This document shows positions 1 through 9,606 of a stretch of 64,000 nt of DNA, piece by piece. Source of the DNA: Flagellimonas profundi. Its GTDB lineage: Bacteria; Bacteroidota; Bacteroidia; Flavobacteriales; Flavobacteriaceae. The number at the start of each line of letters is the position of its first letter. Positions within the stretch are counted from its first letter, which is position 1. The notes beneath the pieces were generated by a model. That model was not told where the DNA came from. It searched no databases and saw only the letters and a program-made list of their open reading frames with translations. The stretch spans positions 544,455 through 608,454 of the forward strand of contig NZ_JAFLNM010000002.1 in assembly GCF_017313275.1 (NCBI RefSeq), in the 5' to 3' direction. A program made the translations under genes and the position numbers.

Positions 1-154
1 TTCCTTCTTCTTCGATGTATTCTACTTTGTCGCCTTCGTTCAATTCCACTCCGTTCAATGCCGTAACATGAACAAAGATGTCTTTTCCTGTGTCGTCGTT
101 CGTAATGAACCCATAACCTTTGGACTCATTAAAAAATTTTACTGTACCAGTCAT
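1..154 (-). CDS. Cold-shock domain protein, C-terminal part missing at window edge
   Basis: The reverse strand encodes a protein beginning [17 protein letters not shown], the typical start of the CspA family: a single-stranded nucleic-acid-binding OB fold with the RNP1-like motif KGYGFI and the RNP2-like motif DIFVH. About 51 codons are inside the window and the rest lies before base 1. Family members are about 63-70 residues long and act as RNA chaperones in the cytoplasm. The ATG is the only reasonable start because the canonical MxGTVKFF begins there. It is downstream of and co-directional with the ClC gene, but separated from the 86-residue ORF by about 80 bp of AT-rich DNA, so it probably has its own promoter. 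Confidence 0.93.
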   Translation of the reverse strand, partial: MTGTVKFFNESKGYGFITNDDTGKDIFVHVTALNGVELNEGDKVEYIEEEG

Positions 155-237
155 TAAAAAATAAATAAAATGTTAAAATACGAAAGTAGTTTATTTTGTG
201 GGTGATTGTATGAAAAGAACTTTAAATCTTATGAAAA

Positions 238-498
238 TTATTGATTTTCAGGGTTTTTGCGTTCTTTTTCTTGCATTTTCTTAATATTTTCATGGGTGAG
301 CATGTAATCTTTCATGTTTTTTACCTTACTCTCTTTCCAAAGAAAAAGAGGCATGGCCACCAAAAATAGCCCAACGGTACCACCTCCAATGTATTTTGGT
401 GCATCCGGATGTTCTTCATCCAAAGACAGCCCGTAAAAAATAGCACCTAGCGATGCCAGCATGATGAGGAAAATGATATGTTTCAGTTTTATTTTCAT
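238..498 (-). CDS. Small two-helix membrane protein of unknown function
   Basis: An 86-residue protein with two hydrophobic stretches (about residues 8-24 and 37-53) joined by an acidic linker, and a highly charged, probably cytoplasmic tail rich in Lys and Glu. Its ATG overlaps the TGA of the ClC gene in an ATGA arrangement, so it is translationally coupled to the channel gene and is probably made with it. I do not recognise a named family. An accessory role for the channel is only a guess from the coupling. Confidence 0.7.
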   Translation of the reverse strand: MKIKLKHIIFLIMLASLGAIFYGLSLDEEHPDAPKYIGGGTVGLFLVAMPLFLWKESKVKNMKDYMLTHENIKKMQEKERKNPENQ

Positions 499-2279
499 TG
501 GGAATAATTAATCAATTTTCTACGATAGGCAGTCAACATTTTTGATTTGGAGATGAAGCCCTCATATTTACCGTTTTTGATGACGGGCAGGTTCCAAGCG
601 CCACTATCTTGAAATTTTTTCATCACCTGTTTCATGTTGTCCGTTTCGTAAAAGATAACCTCTGGCGGCGCATGCATCAAATTTTCAACAAAAACAGTGT
701 CGTACAGATCGGTATCGAACATCATAGGCCTAATATCGTCGAGGACTATAATTCCGATTAATTTTTTATCATCATCCAAAACGGGAAAAAGGTTTCTTTT
801 GGATTTGGATACGGATTGATGCAGCATTTCTCCCAAGGTCATTTGTGGAAGTACGGGCCTGAAATTTTTTTCTATCACATCGTCCATTTCCATTAGTCCT
901 AGCACCATTTGGTCTTTGTTATGTGATAAAAGCGCTCCGATTTTGGCCAGTTCCTTAGTGTAAATGGTGTAGTCCAATGCGTTTTTGGTAATCAAATAGG
1001 AAATTGCTGCTGTAATCATCAAAGGGACAAAGAGTTGATAACCCCCTGTTATTTCCGCAATCAAGAAAATGGCGGTCAGTGGAGCATGGATTACCCCTGC
1101 GATCAAACCTGCCATTCCTATAAGGGTAAAATTACTTTCGGAAACAGAGAATCCCAAGCCTAGGTTGTTGATTACTTTGGCCACTACATTTCCAAGCGCG
1201 CTTCCCATAACCATGGTTGGAATAAACACTCCACCCGCACCTCCGGCACCAATGGTCGTTGTCATTGCAATTGCCTTGAAAATGGTAATTCCGAACAAAA
1301 GGGCAATAACCACCCAGATATTATGGGTGTAATCATCAAAAGGAGTAGTGCCAAGTGCTTTTAAATGGTCGCCATCCAACAAATTGTTTATAAAACCGAA
1401 ACCTTCACCGTAGAGAGGGGGGATTGCATAGAGCATTACTCCTATGGCAATTCCACCTACCAATAGCTTATACTTTGGACTTTTCAATTTTTTGAAAAGA
1501 GAGAGTATGGCGAAATACATTTTGGTAAAATATATGGAAGCGAACCCTGTACCCACGCCCAACAAAATATAAAAAGCGGTATCCTTCAGTTTAAATCCTT
1601 CGGAAAGGGAAAAACTGAAGAGGATTTCATTTCCCAGAAAGAAATAGGATGTCAACACCCCTGAAATCGATGCTAAAAGTAAGGGCAGCATGGACATCAT
1701 GGTCAGGTCCAATGTAAAAATCTCCACAGCAAATATGATGGCGGCAATGGGGGACTGAAAAATTGAAGCAATAGCCCCAGCAGAGGCACAGGCCACCAAA
1801 AGGGTTCTGGTCTTTGCATCGATATGGAACAAACGACTTAGGTTGGAGCTGACTGCCGAACCTGATTTGACGGCCGGTCCCAACAAACCCACTGAACCAC
1901 CAAAACCCACCGTGAGCGGAGCGGTGATCAAAGGGGTGTAGATGTCCTTTAGGCGGAGCAACCCTCTTTTTTTGGAAAGAGAGAATATAATTGAGGAGAC
2001 AGCGTGCTGCAGTGGTTCTTTGTGAACAAATTTCACATACAGATAGATTAGGGTAAGCCCTATTGTTGGTAGTATAAAATACAGTTGGTTCTCCGAAAAA
2101 ACGATTCCTTTTTTTAATAGGGATTCGATAAAATAGGTAGAGTTTTTTAAGGTAACGGCCACCGAACCAGCCAAAAACCCTACGATTAGACTCATTATTT
2201 GAATAAAAGTCCTGTTGGAGATATTTCTATATCGCCATTTGAGAAAACGGGTAAACAGTTTTTTAGTGCTGTAGGGCAT
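495..2279 (-). CDS. ClC-family chloride channel/transporter with C-terminal CBS pair
   Basis: A 594-residue polytopic membrane protein of the ClC family. The N-terminal two thirds carry the ClC helices, including GGSVGLLGP near residues 127-135 (the GxEGP ion-pore motif), the segment IFQSPIAAIIFAVE, and GGVFIP, the Cl-binding GxFxP motif. Residues from about 450 on form two CBS domains that probably bind an adenine nucleotide. The gating glutamate of the GxEGP motif is Leu133 here. In known family members that residue is needed for proton coupling and fast gating, so this protein may be an ungated passive anion channel. It lies downstream of aspS beyond a terminator and is coupled by ATGA to the 86-residue ORF. 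Confidence 0.93.
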   Translation of the reverse strand: MPYSTKKLFTRFLKWRYRNISNRTFIQIMSLIVGFLAGSVAVTLKNSTYFIESLLKKGIVFSENQLYFILPTIGLTLIYLYVKFVHKEPLQHAVSSIIFSLSKKRGLLRLKDIYTPLITAPLTVGFGGSVGLLGPAVKSGSAVSSNLSRLFHIDAKTRTLLVACASAGAIASIFQSPIAAIIFAVEIFTLDLTMMSMLPLLLASISGVLTSYFFLGNEILFSFSLSEGFKLKDTAFYILLGVGTGFASIYFTKMYFAILSLFKKLKSPKYKLLVGGIAIGVMLYAIPPLYGEGFGFINNLLDGDHLKALGTTPFDDYTHNIWVVIALLFGITIFKAIAMTTTIGAGGAGGVFIPTMVMGSALGNVVAKVINNLGLGFSVSESNFTLIGMAGLIAGVIHAPLTAIFLIAEITGGYQLFVPLMITAAISYLITKNALDYTIYTKELAKIGALLSHNKDQMVLGLMEMDDVIEKNFRPVLPQMTLGEMLHQSVSKSKRNLFPVLDDDKKLIGIIVLDDIRPMMFDTDLYDTVFVENLMHAPPEVIFYETDNMKQVMKKFQDSGAWNLPVIKNGKYEGFISKSKMLTAYRRKLINYSQ

Positions 2280-2307
2280 CGAAGTCTATAATACTACTAA
2301 AAGTATT

Positions 2308-2334
2308 AAAAAATCCCGCTTTATCGCGGGATTT
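2308..2334 (-). terminator. Rho-independent terminator after aspS
   Basis: Read on the reverse strand, a perfect 9-bp stem (AAATCCCGC / GCGGGATTT) with a six-base loop runs straight into a T tract. It lies 8 bp after the aspS stop codon and before the ClC start, so aspS and the ClC gene are probably separate transcription units. Confidence 0.85.
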
Positions 2335-2341
2335 CAATAGA

Positions 2342-4090
2342 TTATAGGTCCAATTTTAAATGGAGTTCTTTTAGCTGTTCGTCATCAATATGGGCAGGGG
2401 CATCGATCATAACATCGCGTCCGCTATTGTTTTTAGGAAAAGCAATAAAATCTCGAATTGTTTCCTGTCCTCCCAAAATAGCTACCAATCTGTCCAGGCC
2501 AAACGCAATACCGCCATGGGGTGGAGCCCCGTATTGGAAGGCATCCATTAAAAATCCAAATTGTGCCTTCGCCTCTTCAGGGGTAAAGCCCAAATGTTTG
2601 AACATGGTCGCTTGGGTCTCTTTATCATAAATCCTGATAGAACCTCCGCCGATTTCATTTCCGTTCAACACCAAATCGTAGGCATTGGCCTTTACTTCGG
2701 CGGGCTTTGTGTCCAACAATTCCAACTGTCCTGGTTTTGGCGAGGTGAACGGATGGTGCATAGCGTGGTAAGCACCTGTTTCCTCGTCCAATTCCAACAA
2801 TGGGAAGTCCACTACCCATAATGGTGCGAATTCATCGGGTTTTCTGAGGCCCAAACGGGTGGCCAATTCCATACGCAATGCACTTAATTGAGCACGGGTT
2901 TCGTTGGTGTTTCCAGAAAGCACACAAATAAGATCTCCGGTTTTGGCTCCTGTTACCTCGGCCCATTTTGCCAGATCTTCTTGGTCGTAGAATTTGTCCA
3001 CGGAAGATTTGTAGGTACCGTCCTCATTACACTTTACATAAACCATTCCCTTGGCACCGACTTGTGGACGTTTTACCCAATCCACCAATTTGTCTATTTC
3101 TTTTCGGGTATAGGAAGCAGCTCCCGGAACGGCAATCCCAACCACCAATTCTGCGGAATTGAATACATTGAAATCTTTGTGTTGTGCCACTTTGTTCAGT
3201 TCACCGAACTGCATTCCAAATCGGATATCGGGTTTATCGTTACCATAAAGTCGCATGGCATCATCGTAGGTCATACGTGGGAATTCGTCCACCTCTACAC
3301 CTTTTATCTCTTTCAAAAGATGTTTTGTCAAACCTTCAAAAGTATTCAAAATGTCTTCTTGCTCAACAAACGCCATTTCGCAGTCAATTTGAGTAAACTC
3401 GGGTTGGCGGTCGGCACGAAGGTCCTCATCCCTAAAACATTTCACAATTTGGAAATACTTGTCCATTCCACCGACCATCAACAATTGTTTAAAAGTCTGT
3501 GGAGATTGGGGTAGGGCGTAGAATTGCCCCTCGTTCATACGACTTGGCACCAAAAAATCCCTAGCTCCCTCGGGTGTGGATTTAATCAAATAAGGTGTCT
3601 CAATATCAATAAAACCTTGGTCGGACAGGTATTTTCTGACCTCCATGGTAACTTTATGCCTGAAGATAAGTTTGTTTTTGACAGGATTCCTTCGAATGTC
3701 CAAGTATCGGAACTTCATTCTAATATCCTCACCACCATCGGTCTCATCTTCAATGGTGAAAGGAGGAAGTAAGGAATTGTTCAGGACGGTAAGCTCTGTT
3801 ACCAGCACCTCAATTTCCCCTGTTGGAATATTTGGGTTTTTTGAAGCGCGTTCTATCACTTCACCTTTTGCTTGGATAACGGTTTCACGACCCAATTCAC
3901 GGGCTTTTTCCAAAAGGTCTTTGGAAGTTCGTTCTTGGTCAAATACCAATTGAGTAATACCATAGCGGTCGCGTAGGTCGACCCAGGCTACAAAACCTTT
4001 GTCGCGTACTTTGTGTACCCATCCACTTAAAATAACTTCTGAACCTATGTCCGATGCCCTTAAAGCACCGCAAGTATTGCTTCTGTACAT
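2342..4090 (-). CDS. aspS: Aspartate--tRNA ligase, bacterial type
   Basis: A 582-residue class II aminoacyl-tRNA synthetase that charges tRNA-Asp. The N-terminal OB-fold anticodon-binding domain spans about residues 1-105 ([19 protein letters not shown]). The catalytic core has motif 2 ([18 protein letters not shown]) and motif 3 ([15 protein letters not shown]). The insert between motifs 2 and 3 is the GAD domain of the bacterial form, and the total length is normal. The ATG start gives the usual MYRSNTCG N-terminus. A TAnnTTTG box lies just upstream. Whether it is discriminating or non-discriminating towards tRNA-Asn cannot be settled from this window. Confidence 0.98.
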   Translation of the reverse strand: MYRSNTCGALRASDIGSEVILSGWVHKVRDKGFVAWVDLRDRYGITQLVFDQERTSKDLLEKARELGRETVIQAKGEVIERASKNPNIPTGEIEVLVTELTVLNNSLLPPFTIEDETDGGEDIRMKFRYLDIRRNPVKNKLIFRHKVTMEVRKYLSDQGFIDIETPYLIKSTPEGARDFLVPSRMNEGQFYALPQSPQTFKQLLMVGGMDKYFQIVKCFRDEDLRADRQPEFTQIDCEMAFVEQEDILNTFEGLTKHLLKEIKGVEVDEFPRMTYDDAMRLYGNDKPDIRFGMQFGELNKVAQHKDFNVFNSAELVVGIAVPGAASYTRKEIDKLVDWVKRPQVGAKGMVYVKCNEDGTYKSSVDKFYDQEDLAKWAEVTGAKTGDLICVLSGNTNETRAQLSALRMELATRLGLRKPDEFAPLWVVDFPLLELDEETGAYHAMHHPFTSPKPGQLELLDTKPAEVKANAYDLVLNGNEIGGGSIRIYDKETQATMFKHLGFTPEEAKAQFGFLMDAFQYGAPPHGGIAFGLDRLVAILGGQETIRDFIAFPKNNSGRDVMIDAPAHIDDEQLKELHLKLDL

Positions 4091-4109
4091 GATGTTAATT
4101 ATAAGAGCG

Positions 4110-4117
4110 CAAATTTA
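4110..4117 (-). promoter_or_regulatory. -7 box of the aspS promoter
   Basis: The reverse strand reads TAAATTTG, an exact match to the Bacteroidota -7 consensus TAnnTTTG, ending about 20 bases before the aspS ATG. I see no clear TTG at the -33 position. Confidence 0.6.
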
Positions 4118-4454
4118 ATAGGAATGTGGGTAATTTTTAGGAGATATGCTTTTTTTCTGCTTACTGGGATTTTAAACAGTAAGAAACTGATGAATCTAAG
4201 ACTTTCGGATAACGTTAAGTTAACATTTTGGATACATTTTAGAGATTTTATAGCAGATAAAAGCCTAAAAATCGATGTTAAAACCCAAAATTGGAAGATT
4301 TATATAATATTTAACTATTTGTAATACAAGTATTTGACAATTTAAAGTTAATTTAATGTAAACTAAATGTTACGTAAATGTGTGATTAACGTAAAATTTA
4401 AGTAACTTTGTTACGTTATCATTAGGTAATAACAATATTAAAATCCCATATCAT
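4118..4454 (+). promoter_or_regulatory. AT-rich intergenic region with promoter of the YwqK-like gene
   Basis: About 340 bp without a convincing gene. A 66-codon frame at 4124-4324 has the composition of random AT-rich DNA and is rejected. A box TAACTTTG at 4403-4410 fits the TAnnTTTG consensus and sits 44 bp before the ATG at 4455. Around it are three copies of an AACGTAA/TTACGTT element (4369-4377, 4388-4394, 4410-4418), which may be regulatory. No RNA gene is apparent. Confidence 0.5.
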
Positions 4455-4805
4455 ATGAAAAAAGCAGTATTATTTTTGGCGGTGATGTTTGTGGTTGGCG
4501 TATCTGCACAAGATACCGAACCGACCTTTGAAAAAATGGGAAATATGGTGAAAGCCACTTATTTTCACGACAATGGCGAAATTGCCCAAACAGGTTATAT
4601 GTTGAACGGAAAGTTGCATGGAGATTGGGTCATGTTCAATGTCGAAGGTAAAAAAATTGCCACTGGCCAATACGAAAACGGACAAAAGAGCGGTAAATGG
4701 TTCTTTTGGAAGAATGATGAACTAAGCGAAGTGGACTTTACGGATAACCGTATTGTAGAAGTAAAAAATTGGAGCCAAGGCGATGCCGTTACGGTAAACC
4801 AATAG
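4455..4805 (+). CDS. Secreted YwqK-like (MORN-type) repeat protein
   Basis: A 116-residue protein with a cleavable signal peptide (MKKAVLFLAVMFVVGVSAQ, cleavage after SAQ) followed by beta-hairpin repeats of the type YFHDNGEIAQTGYMLNGKLHGDW and YENGQKSGKWFFW. These are the toxin-antitoxin-YwqK/MORN-like repeats common in Bacteroidota exported proteins. The toxin-antitoxin name comes from a different family context and need not apply; the single gene has no toxin beside it. The protein is probably periplasmic or surface exposed, with unknown function. It is monocistronic and ends at a strong bidirectional terminator. Confidence 0.85.
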   Translation: MKKAVLFLAVMFVVGVSAQDTEPTFEKMGNMVKATYFHDNGEIAQTGYMLNGKLHGDWVMFNVEGKKIATGQYENGQKSGKWFFWKNDELSEVDFTDNRIVEVKNWSQGDAVTVNQ

Positions 4806-4823
4806 TTAAAATCAATGTTTAAG

Positions 4824-4857
4824 AAAAAGCCCCGACCATTTGGTCGGGGCTTTTTTT
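4824..4857. terminator. Bidirectional terminator between convergent genes
   Basis: The perfect inverted repeat AAAAGCCCCGACCA / TGGTCGGGGCTTTT has a minimal loop and T tracts on both strands. It separates the YwqK-like gene (forward) from the RND efflux operon (reverse). Confidence 0.92.
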
Positions 4858-4876
4858 GTTGAGCGTTTCATAAAGA

Positions 4877-7800
4877 CTATACCGAAACAGGCTCTATCCT
4901 TTCTTGCTTGCGCTCCTGTCTTTCTAATTTTCTTTTTCGAATCCTTAGTTTTAATTTATACACCAAACTAAATAGTATGGGTACAACCACCAATGTTAAG
5001 AAGGTGGCTACCAGCAATCCGTAGATAACCGTCCATGCCAAAGGTCCCCAGAAAATTACGTTGTCACCACCAAAATAGATATTCGGGTCAAAGTCGCTCA
5101 TCAATGTAAAAAAGTTGATATTGAACCCTGTGGCCAATGGAATCAAACCTAGAATGGTGGTTATTGCCGTAAGCAACACAGGACGTAATCTCGCCTTTCC
5201 ACCTTTTACAACAGCCTCCATAAAGTCATCCGGCTCCAACAATTCGTCCTCTTCCAAATCCAATTTCACTTTCCTTCGATCAATCAACAGTTGTGTGTAG
5301 TCCAAAAGTACCACACCATTGTTCACCACAATTCCCGCCAACGAAATAATCCCCATCATGGTCATCATGATTACAAAGGCACTACCTGTGGCAACAATTC
5401 CACCGAAAACACCTATCAAACTCAGGAAAATAGCAAGCATTATAATTCCTGGTTTACTAATGGAGTTGAATTGGAATATCAGTATAAAAAAGATAAGGCC
5501 GAGACCTGTGAAAAAGGCGCCCATCAAAAAGGCCATTTGCTTGTTCTGCTCCTCGATTTGTCCAGTGTAATCAATTTTGATGTTGTCCGGAAGATTTTCA
5601 AAATCATTCATCTCTTCCTGAATCTTGCCCACAATGGCACCGGCATCCGTATAGCCTGAAGCCAATGCAGAATACACCGTGACCACACGTTTTACATCGC
5701 GGTGCTTTATGGCGCTGAATCCTGTGCTGCTTGTTTGTTTGGTCACAGCGGAAATCGGAACCTCCTTGATTTGGCCACTGGAAGGATCCCTAAACGTAAT
5801 GCGTTGGTTGAACAAAGCACTTTTGTTGTATCGGTCGTCCTCGTTAAACCTCACGTAAATGTCATAATCCTCACCACCTTCTTTGTAAATACCTGCCTTG
5901 GAGCCGAAAATGGAACTTCGCAATTGTTGCCCTACTTGACCTGTGGCTATACCAAGCTCACCGGCCTTTTTACGATCTACGTCGACCAGTAGGGAGGGTT
6001 TTGATTTGTTCACATCTATTTTAAGTTCATCGATTCCTGGAATGTTGCGCGAATTAATAAAGTTTCGCATTCCTTCGGCGGTGGCTATCAACTCTGTATA
6101 ATCTTCCCCTTCCAATTCGATGTTGATGGGATATCCTACAGGAGGGCCAACGGCATCCTTCTCCACGGAAATGGCAACGCCTGGATAAACATCCTTTAGG
6201 GCTTCTTGGACCTTTCTCAGCAATTCCTGACTGTCCGCACCCTCACGATATTTAAACTCACGAAGCGTAGCGGTAATTTTACCCCTGTTCGGCATTTCGG
6301 CACTCGAACCACCGTCCGTTTGTGGATTACCGGCACCTTCTCCAACTTGTGAGACAGCACTTTCCGTCATAAAATTGTAATCCCCGTGCATGTAGGCCTC
6401 AGAGTTGATGATGTCATAGACCTTTCCCTCAATATCCTTGGTAATTTTATTGGTTTTTTCAATATCGGTGCCTTCCGGGTATTCGATATATACAATGATC
6501 TGGTTGGGCTTGTTATCTGGAAAGAACTCCACTTTGGTTCTCTGGCTTCCTACCGATGCGCCGAACCCAACAAAGGCAATCAATAATAAAATAAAAGTGG
6601 TGATCGCAATAAAAATGGGTTTTCGTCCAGCCAAGGCATATCGCAAAGTTTTCTCGTAAAAGCTCTCCCATCGGGGCAATATGCTGTTTTGAAAAATGCT
6701 GGCCCAGTTTCTCAGGAACAGGCGATAAATCCATAGTAAGATGGCGGTTACCACCATTACGCTTCCCAAGGCTCGGTATTCACCACCAAAAATAATGATG
6801 AGGATACCTATTGCCGAGATAATGGAAGTGATGCGAATGATTTGTTTTAAAGGCATTTCCTTGTCTTCGGTGGTCATATATCGCGATACCAGAACCGAGT
6901 TGAAGAAGATGGCCACAAAAAGCGAGGAGCCCAAAACCACGGAAAGTGTTATGGGGAAATACTTCATAAACTGCCCCATAATACCCGGCCAAAGACCTAG
7001 CGGCACAAATGCTGCAACAGTGGTCAATGTGGAGATGATAATCGGGAAAGCGATTTCTCCAATACCTTTTTTGGCCGCTTCGATTCGTGGCATCTTTTCC
7101 TCGTCCATGAGTCTGTAAATGTTCTCTACGACCACAATACCGTTATCCACCAACATACCCAATCCCATGATCAGTCCAAAAAGAATCATGGTGTTCATGG
7201 TGTACCCCATGGCATTCAATATCATGAGGGACATGAACATGGACATGGGGATCGCAAATCCAACGAACAAGGCATTTTTAAACCCTAAAAAGAACATCAA
7301 TACCGTTACCACTAATATGATTCCGAAGATGATGTTGTTCACCAAATCATCCACTTGACCAATGGTTTTGGAAGATTGATCATTGGCAATGGTAACCTTA
7401 AGGTCCTGTGGAAATTCATTTTCAATGGCATCATCAACGATCACTTTGATTTGATCTACGGCGGCCACCATGTTTTTACCGGAACGTTTCTTCACATCCA
7501 GCATTACCACGGGTTCTCCGAACTCTCTGGCGTACGTTGTTTTATCCTCTTCCTTAAAAGTGACCTTGGCCAAATCTTTAAGGTAAATAGGATTTCCATT
7601 TTCCGATTTCACCACAAAATTTTCAAGTTCTTGAGGTTCATCTATTTCCCCAACAATTCTGATGGTTCTTCGTTGCCCACTGGCAACAAGGTTTCCAGCC
7701 GAAGTTGTCAAGTTTTCGTTGCTGATACTACTTATGATATCATTAAAACTGACTTTGGCGGCCATCATTTTATAAATATCCACGGCAACTTCAACTTCTT

Positions 7801-8389
7801 TTTCTTGGGCTCCACGGATATCTACTTGTTTGATTTCTGAAAGGCCCTCTATTTCATCTTCGAGGTATTCACCATATTCTTTCAGCTTCTCAATAGGATA
7901 ATCCCCGGAAATATTAATGTTGAGTATGGGCATTTCCTCGGACAGACTCAAATCGAAAACATTGGGCTCCACTTTGGCTCCGTTAAAGGTGGGCCAGTCT
8001 TCACCAGCTGTTTTGGAGTCCACTTCGTCCTTTACTTTTTGTAAAGCGGCTTCCACCGAAATATTTTCATCGAACTCCACAATGATCATGGAATAATCTT
8101 CTTGGGAGTTGGAGGTGATCTCTACCAGATTGCTCACGGTCTTGAGTTCATCCTCCAAGGGGTCGGTAATCAGTTTTTCAATATCCTCCGCCGTATTTCC
8201 CGGATAGATGGAACTAATATATATCTTGGTTTCTTTTACCTCTGGAAAGCTTTCCCTCGGCATACTAAAATAGGCCATGCCACCAAGAATTAAGATAACC
8301 AAAATCAGCACGTACATGGTGGTCTGGTTATCGATGGCCCAGGAGGACAACCGAAACTCCTTATCTACACTTTTCTTTTGTTTGCTCAT
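4877..8389 (-). CDS. RND efflux transporter permease (AcrB/HAE-like)
   Basis: A 1170-residue inner-membrane pump of the resistance-nodulation-division superfamily. It has an N-terminal transmembrane helix (about residues 27-45), a first periplasmic loop (PRESFPEVKETKIYISSIYPGNTAEDIE), a helix cluster with GLIMGLGMLVDNGIVVVEN (TM4 with the proton-relay Asp), a second porter loop and a final helix cluster with GIVVNNGVVLLDY. Family members export drugs, detergents or lipids using the proton gradient. It is the last gene of the tetR-tolC-adaptor-pump operon, 23 bp after the adaptor gene, so the complete tripartite system is local. The substrate is unknown. It is somewhat longer than AcrB, with a basic C-terminal tail. 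Confidence 0.96.
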   Translation of the reverse strand: MSKQKKSVDKEFRLSSWAIDNQTTMYVLILVILILGGMAYFSMPRESFPEVKETKIYISSIYPGNTAEDIEKLITDPLEDELKTVSNLVEITSNSQEDYSMIIVEFDENISVEAALQKVKDEVDSKTAGEDWPTFNGAKVEPNVFDLSLSEEMPILNINISGDYPIEKLKEYGEYLEDEIEGLSEIKQVDIRGAQEKEVEVAVDIYKMMAAKVSFNDIISSISNENLTTSAGNLVASGQRRTIRIVGEIDEPQELENFVVKSENGNPIYLKDLAKVTFKEEDKTTYAREFGEPVVMLDVKKRSGKNMVAAVDQIKVIVDDAIENEFPQDLKVTIANDQSSKTIGQVDDLVNNIIFGIILVVTVLMFFLGFKNALFVGFAIPMSMFMSLMILNAMGYTMNTMILFGLIMGLGMLVDNGIVVVENIYRLMDEEKMPRIEAAKKGIGEIAFPIIISTLTTVAAFVPLGLWPGIMGQFMKYFPITLSVVLGSSLFVAIFFNSVLVSRYMTTEDKEMPLKQIIRITSIISAIGILIIIFGGEYRALGSVMVVTAILLWIYRLFLRNWASIFQNSILPRWESFYEKTLRYALAGRKPIFIAITTFILLLIAFVGFGASVGSQRTKVEFFPDNKPNQIIVYIEYPEGTDIEKTNKITKDIEGKVYDIINSEAYMHGDYNFMTESAVSQVGEGAGNPQTDGGSSAEMPNRGKITATLREFKYREGADSQELLRKVQEALKDVYPGVAISVEKDAVGPPVGYPINIELEGEDYTELIATAEGMRNFINSRNIPGIDELKIDVNKSKPSLLVDVDRKKAGELGIATGQVGQQLRSSIFGSKAGIYKEGGEDYDIYVRFNEDDRYNKSALFNQRITFRDPSSGQIKEVPISAVTKQTSSTGFSAIKHRDVKRVVTVYSALASGYTDAGAIVGKIQEEMNDFENLPDNIKIDYTGQIEEQNKQMAFLMGAFFTGLGLIFFILIFQFNSISKPGIIMLAIFLSLIGVFGGIVATGSAFVIMMTMMGIISLAGIVVNNGVVLLDYTQLLIDRRKVKLDLEEDELLEPDDFMEAVVKGGKARLRPVLLTAITTILGLIPLATGFNINFFTLMSDFDPNIYFGGDNVIFWGPLAWTVIYGLLVATFLTLVVVPILFSLVYKLKLRIRKRKLERQERKQERIEPVSV

Positions 8390-8412
8390 AATTTGTTCTT
8401 GCTTTGGCTGTC

Positions 8413-9585
8413 CTAGCTATTTTTTATATTGACTTTCTGTCCTTCTTTTACGCTTCTGGCACCTTCATCTATAATGGCGTCCCCTTCGTTGATTCCGGAA
8501 AGCACTTCTACATAGTCCCCTTGGGTTTTTCCTGTTTGTATGACCACTTTTTTGGCCACTGGATCATTTTGAACGGAATCTGCTTCGACAAGGAAAACGT
8601 ACTGTTCACCCTCTGCGTTTTCGGATAGAATACTTTGAGGGATAAGAATGGCGTTTTCACTGGTATAATCGTTGATCATGACCCTTGCCGTAAGATTGGG
8701 CTTTATTTTACCTTCGTGGCTGGGAACAGGAATCTCCGCTGTAAAAGATCGGTTGCTTGGATTAATAAAATTACCGGTCTGTCTAATTTTGGTTGCGACA
8801 CTATCACCTAGCACTGGAAAGTAAACTTTTACGTCTTTTCCAGCAGTTACGTTGGGCAAATGACTCTCGGGCACTTCCACTTCAATATACATGTTGGAAA
8901 GGTTTACGATCCGGAATACCTCAGCACCTGGACCAGGGCTTACAACAGTACCTTCATCTTTGATTACATCATCTATAATTCCGGCAAATGGAGCCCGAAT
9001 ACTACTTTTTCCTACTTGACTTTCCATTTGTTTTACGGCACTTTGTTGTGCTTCGTAATTGGTTTTGGCCTGTAGGTACTGTATTTCTGAACCAATATTT
9101 TGTTCCCAAAGTCTTTTTTGACGCTCAAAAGTGGTCTTGCTCAATTCTGCTTGTGTTCTAAGCTGTGCCAATTGGCTGGATAGACCGCCATCATCAATGG
9201 TGGCCAATAATTGTCCCTTGGATACTTTTTGTCCCTCTTTTACATATACCCTATTAAGGGTCCCTGACATTTCAGGGTAAATCAGCACATTTTGCTTGGT
9301 CATCACATCTCCTTGAAGTTCTAAGTAGTGGTCGAACTTTTGTGGATGAACCTCTATGGTGGTCACTAGTGGAAGCTTGGCCCTATCGTCTAAAAGGGCA
9401 ATGGCGGAATCCAAGGATTTTAACTGCATTTCCAGAGCTTTCTTTTCCGAGGAAATCTCTGCGTGCTTGGCACGAATGGCCTCAACATCCTTGCTGGCCA
9501 TTACTTTTTCCACAGATTTGCCGCTTTTGTCCCCACATGATGCCAGAACCGCTGCTGTTAGTGTTATATATATTGCTTTTCTCAT
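8413..9585 (-). CDS. Efflux RND periplasmic adaptor (membrane-fusion) lipoprotein
   Basis: A 390-residue HlyD/AcrA-family adaptor. The N-terminus MRKAIYITLTAAVLASCGDK has a lipobox (LASC), so it is a lipoprotein. A coiled-coil hairpin (about residues 130-180, with QLAQLRTQAELSKTTFERQK) lies between two halves of a lipoyl/biotinyl-like domain (GTLNRVYVKEGQKVSKGQLL, then SSIRAPFAGIIDDV), followed by beta-barrel and membrane-proximal domains. It bridges the pump encoded 23 bp downstream and the TolC protein encoded 21 bp upstream. Confidence 0.95.
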   Translation of the reverse strand: MRKAIYITLTAAVLASCGDKSGKSVEKVMASKDVEAIRAKHAEISSEKKALEMQLKSLDSAIALLDDRAKLPLVTTIEVHPQKFDHYLELQGDVMTKQNVLIYPEMSGTLNRVYVKEGQKVSKGQLLATIDDGGLSSQLAQLRTQAELSKTTFERQKRLWEQNIGSEIQYLQAKTNYEAQQSAVKQMESQVGKSSIRAPFAGIIDDVIKDEGTVVSPGPGAEVFRIVNLSNMYIEVEVPESHLPNVTAGKDVKVYFPVLGDSVATKIRQTGNFINPSNRSFTAEIPVPSHEGKIKPNLTARVMINDYTSENAILIPQSILSENAEGEQYVFLVEADSVQNDPVAKKVVIQTGKTQGDYVEVLSGINEGDAIIDEGARSVKEGQKVNIKNS

Positions 9586-9606
9586 GATGGAATGGTTTTC
9601 TCTTGT

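Noticed and set aside
4124..4324. 66-codon forward frame after aspS
   Set aside because: AT-rich, no recognisable motif, and it lies where promoter DNA is expected.
4402..4414. GTAAC-TTT-GTTAC before the YwqK-like gene
   Set aside because: The spacer is three bases, not four, and it overlaps the -7 box instead of lying 33 bp upstream, so it does not fit the sulfur-island rule.
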